A stretch of DNA of 64,000 bases. Origin: Ancrocorticia sp047501485. GTDB lineage: Bacteria; Actinomycetota; Actinomycetes; Actinomycetales; Actinomycetaceae. Each line of letters begins with the position of its first letter. Positions within the stretch are counted from its first letter, which is position 1. The translations under genes were made by a program, and so were the position numbers. Of this stretch, positions 19,277 through 27,144 are shown in pieces. The notes under the pieces were generated by a model, which saw only the letters and a list, made by a program, of their open reading frames with translations, searched no databases and was not told the DNA's origin. Where the stretch lies: NCBI GenBank assembly GCA_047501485.1, contig JAZDRN010000001.1, positions 310,001 through 374,000 of the forward strand. The letters are read 5' to 3'.

Positions 19277-20565
19277 GTGTCGTCAATTGGATCATCTCCA
19301 ACGTCTTCACCCAGGCCGGGATCGTCATCGCCCTGATCGCCATGCTGGGTTTGCTCCTGCAACGCAAGGGAGCGGGCGAGGTCATCATAGGGACCTTCAA
19401 GACGCTGCTGGGATTCAGCGTCCTTGCCGCCGGCTCCGGAATTCTGGTGCAGACGTTGATCATCTTCGGCAAGATGTTCGAGTCGGCTTTCAACATGACG
19501 GGCATCGTGCCGAGTATCGAAGCGGTCAACGGCTTCGCCACCAATGATCTCGGTCTGGGAGGCCAGATAGCGCTGGCCTTCCTGGGAATCTTCGTCGTCA
19601 ACATCCTTCTAGCACGTTTCACCAAATGGAAGTACATCTTCCTGACGGGGCAGGCGATTCTCTGGATGGCCACCATGACCGTCGTCTTCGGATACACGGC
19701 AGGGTTGCGCGGGGCGTGGCTCATCGTGGCGGCGAGTCTGGTCGGCGGCTTCTTCGCGGTGGCCATGCCCGCGTTGGCACAGCCGATCGTCCGGAAGATC
19801 ACTGGAAACGACGCCATCGCGCTCGGCCACTTCTGCACCGTCGGCTATCTCTTCGAAGCGGGCGTCGCCTGGCTGGTGCGCAAGCGCAACGTCGATAAGC
19901 AGCCCTCTGTCGAAGAACTGAAGCTGCCGCGATCGTTGGAGTTCCTGCAGGACACCTACATGTCCCTCGCGGTCGTCATGGTCCCTCTCTACCTCATCAC
20001 CGCGGGATTCGCGGGCCCGGAGGTGGTGGCCGAGGAGGCCGGCAGCCTCAACTACATGATGTTCGCCTTCCTCCAGGCGATCCAGTTCGTCGTCGGCGTC
20101 TATGTTCTCATGGCCGGAGTCCGGCTCCTGCTCGGTGAGATCGTTCCGGCGTTCCGTGGAATCTCGATGAAGCTCGTTCCGAACGCGAAGCCGGCTCTCG
20201 ACTGTCCGGTGCTGTTCCCATACAGCCCGAACGCGGTCATCGTCGGTTTCATAACGACGACGATCGGTTCCGTCATCGCGATGTTCACGCTTCCCCTAGC
20301 AGGCTTCGCCGTCATCGTGCCCGGAATGTTGACGAACTTCTTCGCCGGCGGAACAGCGGGAATCTTCGGGAACGTCGTCGGCGGACGTCGCGGCGCCATC
20401 ATCGGCGGCGTCGCCCACGGCCTGTTCATCACGTTGCTTCCCGCCCTCTTGGTCACCACCTTCCTCAACCTAGGTTTCCCGAGTCTGTCTGCGACCGACT
20501 CCGACACCATCGTCGCCGCCCTGTTCTTCGCGTATCTGGTCGGCCCGATCATGAAGGCGTTCTAG
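19273..20565 (+). CDS. PTS EIIC permease, L-ascorbate (UlaA/SgaT) family
   Basis: Integral membrane transport subunit of 430 residues with about ten or more hydrophobic helices. It belongs to the UlaA/SgaT family: the sequence GHFCTVGYLFEAGVAWLV, the conserved ALDCPVLFPYSPNAVIVGF segment and the C-terminal HGLFITLLPALLV region are all characteristic. The family imports and phosphorylates L-ascorbate in E. coli, but related cluster members with an aldolase may use other substrates. Here the usual ula catabolic genes (UlaD, UlaE, UlaF, UlaG) are absent from the cluster, which argues against simple ascorbate use. Confidence 0.88.
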   Translation: MSVVNWIISNVFTQAGIVIALIAMLGLLLQRKGAGEVIIGTFKTLLGFSVLAAGSGILVQTLIIFGKMFESAFNMTGIVPSIEAVNGFATNDLGLGGQIALAFLGIFVVNILLARFTKWKYIFLTGQAILWMATMTVVFGYTAGLRGAWLIVAASLVGGFFAVAMPALAQPIVRKITGNDAIALGHFCTVGYLFEAGVAWLVRKRNVDKQPSVEELKLPRSLEFLQDTYMSLAVVMVPLYLITAGFAGPEVVAEEAGSLNYMMFAFLQAIQFVVGVYVLMAGVRLLLGEIVPAFRGISMKLVPNAKPALDCPVLFPYSPNAVIVGFITTTIGSVIAMFTLPLAGFAVIVPGMLTNFFAGGTAGIFGNVVGGRRGAIIGGVAHGLFITLLPALLVTTFLNLGFPSLSATDSDTIVAALFFAYLVGPIMKAF

Positions 20566-20583
20566 CCGCGAAAGGAAGTAAAC

Positions 20584-20997
20584 ATGGCATTCTTCAGAAG
20601 GAAAAACTCTGAACGGAAAGAACATCCGGTCGAGCCGACCGCCTCGCAACAACCGACCGCCTCGCAAGAAGCGGAGCTGGCCGCGACGGCGCCCGAGCCG
20701 ACCACCACCGCAGAGCCCGCAGCCGGAAAGACGCCCACGGAATTGGCCGACCATCTGGACCTGCTGGCAGACGAGGCCCAACGAAGCGACGATGCCGACC
20801 TGGCGATCGAGTACTACGAGCGGAGTCTGGCAACCCTGGAACGTTTCGGGCCCGCATACAACGGCCTCCTCGGCCTCTACAACGCGAAGCTCTCCGAGAG
20901 TGCCCATGCGAAGGACAACGCTGCCATCGAGCGATGGACCGCGAAACTGGACCAGCTCATGGATCTCTCGAAGCGCATCATGCGGTCAAATTACTGA
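20584..20997 (+). CDS. Small helical-repeat (TPR-like) protein in the PTS operon
   Basis: A 137-residue protein of unknown function. The first ~55 residues are low-complexity and charged, including a short internal duplication (PTASQQ/PTASQE, encoded by a direct repeat of CGACCGCCTCGCAA). The rest is alpha-helical with a TPR-like pattern (ADEAQRSDDADLAIEYYERSLATLERFGPAYNGLLGLYN). No signal peptide is visible, so it is probably cytosolic. GAAAGGAAG precedes the ATG and it sits 18 bp after EIIC. It could be a scaffold or a regulator of its neighbours; that is inference from position only. Confidence 0.65.
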   Translation: MAFFRRKNSERKEHPVEPTASQQPTASQEAELAATAPEPTTTAEPAAGKTPTELADHLDLLADEAQRSDDADLAIEYYERSLATLERFGPAYNGLLGLYNAKLSESAHAKDNAAIERWTAKLDQLMDLSKRIMRSNY

Positions 20998-21008
20998 AAG
21001 GACATCTT

Positions 21009-21863
21009 GTGTACCAGTCAATGATCCCCATGCTCGCGGAAGCGACGCGCCTGGGATACACCGTGGGCGCGTTCAACGCCCACAACCTGGAAATGGTTCC
21101 TGCCATGATCAGCGCAGCGCGAGATCTGGGCGCCCCCATCATCATCCAGACATCGCCGGGAACGGCCCGGTACGTCGGGATGAAGAACCTTGTGGCGGTG
21201 TGCCGTTCGATGGCGGAGGAGGATATCGTCGACGTCGCACTCCATCTGGATCATGCAACGAACCTCACGGATATTCGCGACGCGATCGAGGCAGGATACT
21301 CCTCGGTCATGTTCGACGGATCCGCACTCTCCTTCACGAAGAACGTCGCCCTATCGCGCCGCGTCATCGAGTACGCCCGTAAACGTGGCGTCTCCGTGGA
21401 GACGGAGATCGGGACGATCGGTGGAACCGAGGAAGGGGTCAGCCACGAGACGGGCAACTACACCCTTCCGGAGGAAGCCCTCCGTTTCGTCTCCGAAGTC
21501 GACTGCGACGCCCTCGCCATCAGCATCGGGACGAACCACGGCCAGTTCCGAGGGAAGACAGAGCTGAACTTCGATCTGCTGGCCCGAATCAACGAGGCCG
21601 TGGACAAGCCCTTGGTCATTCACGGGGGAACCGGTGTGAATGAGGACGACTACCCGCGGCTGACGGCCAATGGCATCAGGAAGTTCAACGTGGGGACCGA
21701 GCTCTTGGTCAGCTGGACCGACACCGCGAAGCAGACCTTCGGGCGCACCGCCGTGAACTCCTCCCTGCGCAACAACATCGTCCCATGCAACGACGCCGTG
21801 CGCGACGTCGTCGCCCACAAGATCGGGCTCTTCATGAACAGTCCGATCCCATCGAGTACATGA
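21009..21863 (+). CDS. Class II (zinc) fructose-/tagatose-bisphosphate-type aldolase
   Basis: A 284-residue class II aldolase, cleaving a ketose (bis)phosphate to dihydroxyacetone phosphate and an aldehyde. Metal and catalytic residues are recognisable: D81-H82 in LHLDHATN, H177 in SIGTNHGQF and H205 in VIHGGTGV. The length and motifs match the KbaY/GatY/FbaA family. The GTG at 21009 is selected because AAAGGA lies 6-12 nt upstream; the open frame starting at 20934 overlaps the previous gene. Its position after a PTS suggests it acts on the phosphorylated import product, possibly after a second phosphorylation by the downstream kinase. Confidence 0.88.
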   Translation: MYQSMIPMLAEATRLGYTVGAFNAHNLEMVPAMISAARDLGAPIIIQTSPGTARYVGMKNLVAVCRSMAEEDIVDVALHLDHATNLTDIRDAIEAGYSSVMFDGSALSFTKNVALSRRVIEYARKRGVSVETEIGTIGGTEEGVSHETGNYTLPEEALRFVSEVDCDALAISIGTNHGQFRGKTELNFDLLARINEAVDKPLVIHGGTGVNEDDYPRLTANGIRKFNVGTELLVSWTDTAKQTFGRTAVNSSLRNNIVPCNDAVRDVVAHKIGLFMNSPIPSST

Positions 21864-21877
21864 CACGAAGGAGCCGG

Positions 21878-21906
21878 GCCCGTGAGAGGCTTGCCCCCTC
21901 ACGGGC
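21878..21906 (+). other. Intergenic hairpin between aldolase and kinase genes
   Basis: GCCCGTGAG (21878-21886) pairs with CTCACGGGC (21898-21906) across an 11-nt loop, between the aldolase stop and the ribosome-binding site of the next gene. There is no T-tract, so partial termination, mRNA processing or 3' stabilisation are more likely than full termination. Confidence 0.5.
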
Positions 21907-21933
21907 TGCTCCACGAGGAAAGGTCGTGTTCCA

Positions 21934-22611
21934 GTGTATGAGCGAGAACTTGTTCTGATAGCGGGGTTACCCGGCACCGGCAAGAGCCACGTGTCGCAGC
22001 TTATCCGTGAGCACCTCGGCGCTTTCGTGGAGATTTCCATCGATCCGCTCAAGGAGCGGATCTGGGATGACGTGGGCTTCGATTCCCTCGCGCATAAGCG
22101 CGAAACCGAAGCAGCCGCCCTATCCGACTTCTTTCGGCTCCTCGAACGGGCCATGGTGCGGGGCGAACGGATCATCGCGGACTATCCGTTCAGTGAGAAG
22201 CAACGCGGCGAACTCGGCAGACTATGCGTCCGCTACGGGTACCGTCCCGTGACGGTGCGAATGGTGGCTGACCTGGAGATCCTCTATGAGAGGCAACGCA
22301 ACCGCGATCTCGACGAAAGCCGGCACTTGGGGCACATCGTGAACAGCTACCGCAAGGGCGACTCATGCCGGGACAGGTCGCGAGCTCCGGGTCTGCTCTC
22401 CCGCGAGGAGTTCATCCACAGATGCACGACTCGTGGATATGAGAAGTTCTCCCTAGGCCCGGTCTTAGAGCTCGATACCTCGGACTTCTCCACCGTTGAC
22501 TTCGCCGCCGTTCTCCGATGGATCGGCGAGCAGTACGCTTCACCGCACGGCGGGAGACCGGACGGCGAGGAGATGCAAGGGGGCCGAGGCGACGAGGAAC
22601 GTGCACCATGA
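21934..22611 (+). CDS. P-loop kinase-like protein of the PTS cluster
   Basis: A 225-residue AAA_33/gluconate-kinase-like P-loop protein. Walker A is GLPGTGKS (11-18), preceded by a hydrophobic strand, and a downstream ISIDPLKERIWDDVGF segment resembles the acceptor-binding part of small-molecule kinases. A Gly/Arg/Asp-rich tail ends the protein. The GTG start has GAGGAAAGG about 10 nt upstream, and the stop overlaps the regulator start (ATGA). Because the cluster lacks a recognisable sugar-phosphate kinase, this protein is a candidate for making the bisphosphate used by the aldolase. A role in modifying the regulator is the alternative. Confidence 0.7.
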   Translation: MYERELVLIAGLPGTGKSHVSQLIREHLGAFVEISIDPLKERIWDDVGFDSLAHKRETEAAALSDFFRLLERAMVRGERIIADYPFSEKQRGELGRLCVRYGYRPVTVRMVADLEILYERQRNRDLDESRHLGHIVNSYRKGDSCRDRSRAPGLLSREEFIHRCTTRGYEKFSLGPVLELDTSDFSTVDFAAVLRWIGEQYASPHGGRPDGEEMQGGRGDEERAP

Positions 22612-24524
22612 GTCGCGTCGACGAGCTGCTGTCCTTTCTCATCGAGACCGGAAGCACCCCCGTGCCTGCCGTGGTCCTGGCGCGCCGGCTGGGCGTCTCG
22701 ACGCGCACAGTTCGCGCATATATCAAGTCCATCAACCGCGAGTACGGCGCCGCCGTCGAATCATCCCGAGCGGGATACCGGCTGGGTGCCGACGCCAATC
22801 ACCTGAGAGGGCGAGCGCGTTCCCAGCGCGATGGGTGGTTCCGGAACCCGAGCGAGCGCGCCGCCTACACCCTGCGTCTCCTGGCGACGGCGGACGAACC
22901 CCTGAGCATTCATGACCTCGCCGGCAGGCTATATGTCTCGGAATCCACGATCGAAACGGATCTGGCCAAGGATCGGGCATTGCTGGCCGAGCTCGATCTA
23001 AAGATCCGAAGAAATCACGAGTTCCTCTCCATCGAGGGCCAGGAGCCCGATCGGCGCCGCTTGATGCGCCGTCTACTCACCGATGCCGCGGCCACTCGCC
23101 ACCAGTTCATCGATCTCACGGAACTGGCCGCGCTCCTAGGGCTGCCGACGTTGCCCCAGTTCAAGGAGAACATGGTGAGACTGCTGGGGCGAGAGGGCCT
23201 GGATGTCAACGAAGGAGCAGCAGAGGAACTCGTCGCCCACATCGCCGTCATGGTCGATCGGGTCCGTACGGGACATCCCATCGACGTCGCCGTCGATCCG
23301 GACGAAGGGCCGCTCAGTGCGGCCACCGGGGAGATCGCGAAACTCGTGACGCGGGAGTTCGGGGTCGAAGTTCCGGTGCCCGAGCTGACATATCTGGGAC
23401 TTCTTCTCGTCCAGAAAGCCATCCCGACCGAAGCTCTCTCCGTGGACGAGTCCGACTTCCGCCTCTTCGTTCAGGACGATTACGCCCGGCTCGTGGCGGA
23501 TATCGTCCAGATGGTCAACGATAACTATCTGATTGATCTGGGGACAGACCGCTTCATCGGTTTCCTGGCTCTCCACATTCGCAATCTCGTGGAACGCGCT
23601 TCGAACAATCGGGTGGCGCGGATCCCGGCGGGGCAGTCGGTGAAGAACACGCATCCGCTGGTGTTCGAGATCGCCGTCTTCATCTCGCACCAGCTCGAGA
23701 AGGCAACCGGCGTGGAGATCGCCGAGGATGAGATCGCTCTGATCGCCTTCCACGTAGGGGCGCGGCTCCAGGCGATGTACGATCAGGATTCCCGGGTCGG
23801 GATCGCTATGGTCGTACCCCGTTACTATGACGTCCACCTCGCGCTGCAGAGTTCCATCGAGGAAGCGGTTCGCGGATTGGGAGAGGTCGACGAGATGCAC
23901 ACCTCGATCACCCCCGCCCTGGAAGGAACCACCGCGGACATCGTCATCACCACCATTCCCCTGGAGAAGGATCCTGGCGTGCCCGTGGTCGTCATCGGCT
24001 CCCTGCCGACCGCCGACGAACTGAGAACCGTCCGCGAGGCCGTGCTGGAGATCGTCGAATCGAAGAGGCGTATCCGCGTCATCGGCCATCTGTCCCGGCT
24101 TTTCGATCCGCAACTCTTCCTTCGTGTCAAAGGCGGGGAGGAACGCGATGAGATTCTTCGCAAGATGGCGCGGGCAATGGAGGATCATGGCCTCGTCGCA
24201 CCGGGTTTCGTCGTTCAGGTTCTGGAAAGGGAGAGGCTCTCACCCACGAGTTTCCTCAGCGGCGCGGCGATACCTCATTCGATGCAGATGGATGCGCTGC
24301 AGTCGGGGATTGCGGTCTGCGTCGCTGACGAGCCATTCGATTGGGCGGGGCAACCGGTCTATCTGGTTGCCATGATCGCCGTGAGCGAGAGCAGCAAGGA
24401 CATATTCGGCGAGGTCTTCGATCGTTTCATCCACGCACTCGTGAAGCCGGAGAACGTGGTGGGCCTGAAGAACCTGAGCAACTCCTACCAGGAATTCATC
24501 GAGGGGTTGCTGCGCATCCTCTGA
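22608..24524 (+). CDS. PRD-domain transcriptional regulator with PTS-like domains (MtlR/UlaR-type)
   Basis: A 638-residue activator-type regulator. It has an N-terminal HTH_11 domain (about 1-60), a second Mga-like helix-turn-helix (85-150), PRD1 with H211, PRD2 with H323 and H382, an EIIB-like region (about 395-470) and a C-terminal EIIA-like domain with H557 in AAIPHSMQ. PRD histidines are normally phosphorylated by PTS components to signal sugar supply. PRD1 seems to lack its second histidine and the EIIB-like part lacks the usual cysteine. It is translated from an ATGA overlap with the kinase gene and presumably controls this operon. Confidence 0.88.
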   Translation: MSRVDELLSFLIETGSTPVPAVVLARRLGVSTRTVRAYIKSINREYGAAVESSRAGYRLGADANHLRGRARSQRDGWFRNPSERAAYTLRLLATADEPLSIHDLAGRLYVSESTIETDLAKDRALLAELDLKIRRNHEFLSIEGQEPDRRRLMRRLLTDAAATRHQFIDLTELAALLGLPTLPQFKENMVRLLGREGLDVNEGAAEELVAHIAVMVDRVRTGHPIDVAVDPDEGPLSAATGEIAKLVTREFGVEVPVPELTYLGLLLVQKAIPTEALSVDESDFRLFVQDDYARLVADIVQMVNDNYLIDLGTDRFIGFLALHIRNLVERASNNRVARIPAGQSVKNTHPLVFEIAVFISHQLEKATGVEIAEDEIALIAFHVGARLQAMYDQDSRVGIAMVVPRYYDVHLALQSSIEEAVRGLGEVDEMHTSITPALEGTTADIVITTIPLEKDPGVPVVVIGSLPTADELRTVREAVLEIVESKRRIRVIGHLSRLFDPQLFLRVKGGEERDEILRKMARAMEDHGLVAPGFVVQVLERERLSPTSFLSGAAIPHSMQMDALQSGIAVCVADEPFDWAGQPVYLVAMIAVSESSKDIFGEVFDRFIHALVKPENVVGLKNLSNSYQEFIEGLLRIL

Positions 24525-24536
24525 CACCCGAGCCGG

Positions 24537-24586
24537 GACGGCGAGACCCCACGAACGGAAAGACGGCGAGACCCCACGAACGGAAA
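24537..24586 (+). repeat. Exact tandem 25-bp duplication forming alternative hairpin arms
   Basis: Two identical 25-nt units (24537-24561 and 24562-24586) starting GACGGCGAGACC stand head to tail directly after the PRD regulator. The 15 nt GCGAGACCCCACGAA inside each copy are complementary to 24590-24604, so either copy can form the hairpin stem. Confidence 0.8.
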
Positions 24587-24604
24587 TGGTTCGTGGGGTC
24601 TCGC
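24566..24604. terminator. Bidirectional hairpin between PTS regulator and dapD
   Basis: A perfect 15-bp stem (24566-24580 with 24590-24604, 9-nt loop) separates the convergent PTS operon and dapD. There is no U-tract on either side, so termination may need other factors. The upstream duplicate arm gives a competing structure. Confidence 0.65.
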
Positions 24605-24629
24605 GGCGCAGCCTCTCGTGGCCTGCCCT

Positions 24630-25607
24630 CTAGTTGTTGTGCAATATGCTGTTGAGCGCCGTCCCGGTGGTTCCCGGGCGGGGAAGTGCCTCGACGGCGC
24701 CATTGAGGGAGTTGCGCCGATAGAGGATGTTGCTCATGCCTGCCAAGAGCCGCGCGGGTACCACGTCGGGTTCTTGGATGTAGCCCTCACGGGTGGGTGC
24801 GACGCCGCCGCTCGGAAGCACCGTGACCTTGGTCGACGCGGTGACATAGAGCCCTGCCTCGACGATGCAGTCATCGCCGACGGGGATTCCCAGACCGGAG
24901 TTGGCGCCGAGCAGCGAACGCTTGCCCACGCGCACCTTCTCGCGGCCACCGCCCGAGAGGGTTCCCATGGTGGAGGCTCCGCCCCCGATGTCGGCGCCGT
25001 CGTCCACCACGACTCCCTGGGAGATGCGCCCCTCGACCATGGCTCGGCCGAGGGAGCCGGCGTTGTAGTTGACGAAGCCGGCATGCATGACGGTGGTTCC
25101 CTCGGAGAGATAGGCGCCGAGCCGGACATTGTTCCCGTCTGCGATGCGCACACCGGAGGGAATGACGTAATCGACCATGCGCGGGAATTTGTCCACGGAC
25201 AGGATGCGCACCGGGGTGTTCGTCCTGGCGCGCACTCGCATGCGGGTGTCCTCGAAGTCCTCCAGGAAGCACGGGCCCTGACTGGTCCAGGCGACGTTCT
25301 CCAGCACGGAGAAGATGCCGTCCAGATTGATCATGTTGGGCTGCACGTGACGCCACGAGAGCAGATGCAGGCGTAGATACGCCTCTGCCGCAGAATGCGG
25401 CTCCTCGTCCAGGTCGATGACGGTCTTGACGATTCGCAGGTGCACGTGGCGGAGATCGTCGTCGCGCTCCAACGACAGCAGGAGCTCATCGGGGCGTGCG
25501 TCCTCGGGTGGGGTTCCCAGCTGCGGATGGGGATACCAGACGTCCAAGACCTTGCCGTCGGGACGCGATGTAGCGAGGCCGAAGCCCCATGCCGAATTCT
25601 CACTCAT
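24630..25607 (-). CDS. dapD: Tetrahydrodipicolinate N-succinyltransferase DapD (actinobacterial type)
   Basis: Succinylates tetrahydrodipicolinate from succinyl-CoA, committing carbon to the succinylase route of lysine and diaminopimelate synthesis. About 325 residues, with the left-handed beta-helix hexapeptide region in the centre (GVRIADGNNVRLGAYLSEGTTV through DDGADIGGGASTMGTLSGGG) and the trimeric actinobacterial N-terminus AWGFGLAT. The ATG at 25607 is favoured over GTG at 25616 because TACTGT lies exactly 7 nt before it and no ribosome-binding site exists, the leaderless pattern. It complements dapC at 15.3 kb. Confidence 0.93.
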   Translation of the reverse strand: MSENSAWGFGLATSRPDGKVLDVWYPHPQLGTPPEDARPDELLLSLERDDDLRHVHLRIVKTVIDLDEEPHSAAEAYLRLHLLSWRHVQPNMINLDGIFSVLENVAWTSQGPCFLEDFEDTRMRVRARTNTPVRILSVDKFPRMVDYVIPSGVRIADGNNVRLGAYLSEGTTVMHAGFVNYNAGSLGRAMVEGRISQGVVVDDGADIGGGASTMGTLSGGGREKVRVGKRSLLGANSGLGIPVGDDCIVEAGLYVTASTKVTVLPSGGVAPTREGYIQEPDVVPARLLAGMSNILYRRNSLNGAVEALPRPGTTGTALNSILHNN

Positions 25608-25614
25608 GAACACC

Positions 25615-25620
25615 ACAGTA
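25615..25620 (-). promoter_or_regulatory. -10 hexamer TACTGT for leaderless dapD
   Basis: Minus-strand TACTGT followed by 7 nt and ATG. It overlaps the alternative GTG start, which supports the shorter protein. Confidence 0.45.
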
Positions 25621-25699
25621 CCCAGCGAGAGATGAACATTGTGTTTCGTTAACGAGCGTGGAACGAGTATGGAATGAGTTATATCTCAGTAAGGAGGGT

Positions 25700-26872
25700 T
25701 TAAGTATGGGCATCTAGGACCATGGCCTTGATTTCCGGCCAGGAGGAGGCGAAGGCGGGATGGAGGACGTCCGGAAGCTCGTCCACGCCCACCCAGCGCA
25801 ATTCCTCCGATTCGGCGTCGCGCACCGGGTCGATGCCATCCATGCAACGCGCCACGTAACTCGTGAAACTCCAGTCGCCGTGGTCTGCGACGTGCTCGCA
25901 GACCACCTCCAGATCTTCGATCCCGGTTTCCTCCGCGAATTCCCGCAGGCCACCGGTGCGCGTGTCCTCATTCCACTCGATGGCGCCGCCCGGGATGGAC
26001 CACGTGCCACCTCCGTGCGACCAAGCGGCCCGCAGTTGCAGCAGCACTTCTCGGCGCCCGCCACGGTCACGGAAAGTGCACACCCCGGCGGCACCGGCCA
26101 AGCCCCAGTGCCGCCTGCCGCACGAGCAGAGGATGAAACCGTCGGCATCGTGCTTGGGGTGGAACACCCGCGAGGAGCTCAGATATTCGCGGGCCACGGG
26201 ATCGAGTTCGCCAGCGGCTGGGATCGCCCGGGGGTTGAGCTGCGAGCTCCACAGCTGGGTGATGGACAAGCCTCGATTCTCCAGCATGGCCCGCAACAGG
26301 GGCAGGCTGAGTCCGACGACGCCGTGGTGGTCGCCGTCGACCCTCTCGATGAATGGCCCTCCCAAACCGTCTATCGTGAACGAGCCCGCAACCCATAGCG
26401 GTTCTCCTGCCGCGATGTACGCTTCGATCTCGTTGTCGCTCATATCGGCCATGTGGACCGTGGCGTGGGATACCGCCCCCAGGGTAGCTCCGGTGCGTCC
26501 TTGCAGCAGGCAGTGGCCGGTGTGCAGCACGCCCGAGCGCCCGCGCATGGCGCGCAGTCGCTCGCGCGCTATCTCAGGCGTATGCGGCTTACCGACCACC
26601 TGTCCCTCGAACTCGAACATGGAGTCGCATCCGAGGATGAGGTCGGCCTGCTGATCCTGCGGCCCCTGCTCGGAAGAGACCGCCGCGAAGACCGCGCGCG
26701 CCTTTGCCGTGGCCAACGCCAGCACCTTCGCGCCAGCGCCGCCGCGAACATGGGCGAGGATAGCCTCCTCGTCGACATCCGAGACGACGACCTCGGGTTC
26801 GATCCCGGCAGCCCGCAGGGTCTGCAGACGGGCCGGCGATTTGCTCGCGAGTATCAGCGACAACGGCTTCAT
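25700..26872 (-). CDS. Maf nucleotide pyrophosphatase fused to a Nudix hydrolase
   Basis: A 390-residue two-domain protein. Residues about 1-210 are Maf/HAM1-like: LASKSPARL at the N-terminus, CDSMFEFEGQVVGKP, and GGPFIERVDGDHHGVVGLSLPLL near the end, as in house-cleaning pyrophosphatases that hydrolyse non-canonical nucleoside triphosphates. Residues about 240-390 are Nudix: G-x5-E-x7-REFAEETGI is a complete Nudix box and GTWSIPGGAIEW leads into it. The C-x-C and histidine before it (ILCSCGRRHWG) resemble a short metal-binding segment. The fusion would join two dNTP/NTP sanitising activities. Both catalytic motifs appear intact. Confidence 0.85.
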   Translation of the reverse strand: MKPLSLILASKSPARLQTLRAAGIEPEVVVSDVDEEAILAHVRGGAGAKVLALATAKARAVFAAVSSEQGPQDQQADLILGCDSMFEFEGQVVGKPHTPEIARERLRAMRGRSGVLHTGHCLLQGRTGATLGAVSHATVHMADMSDNEIEAYIAAGEPLWVAGSFTIDGLGGPFIERVDGDHHGVVGLSLPLLRAMLENRGLSITQLWSSQLNPRAIPAAGELDPVAREYLSSSRVFHPKHDADGFILCSCGRRHWGLAGAAGVCTFRDRGGRREVLLQLRAAWSHGGGTWSIPGGAIEWNEDTRTGGLREFAEETGIEDLEVVCEHVADHGDWSFTSYVARCMDGIDPVRDAESEELRWVGVDELPDVLHPAFASSWPEIKAMVLDAHT

Positions 26873-27012
26873 TCTGCCACCCTGCTCATTCTGGAGATCT
26901 GCTCCTGTTCGATGTGTTCAACGTTCTCAGCGCCTCCGGCGCCACCGCTGGGACGCGATGATCCTGCCCAGCCCGACCGTCCCTACCATCCCGACCGTTC
27001 CTACGCTGGATG

Positions 27013-27144
27013 CTACGCGAGCGCCTCTCGCAGCACGTCCAGCCCGACCGACCCGATGGACAGCGCCCGCATATGCCAGGCTTTCATATCGAATTCCTCT
27101 CCCGCTTCCTCGGCCCGCAAGCGAGCCTCTTCGCGCAGATCGTT
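27013..27144 (-). other. Severed C-terminal tail of the DUF885 gene
   Basis: Directly after the amber codon, the same frame continues for 43 codons to a second TAG. It encodes NDLREEARLRAEEAGE and ends SIGSVGLDVLREALA, which is the expected conserved C-terminus of DUF885 proteins. The family normally has a tryptophan at the stop position, so one G-to-A change (TGG to TAG) explains the break. Confidence 0.8.
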
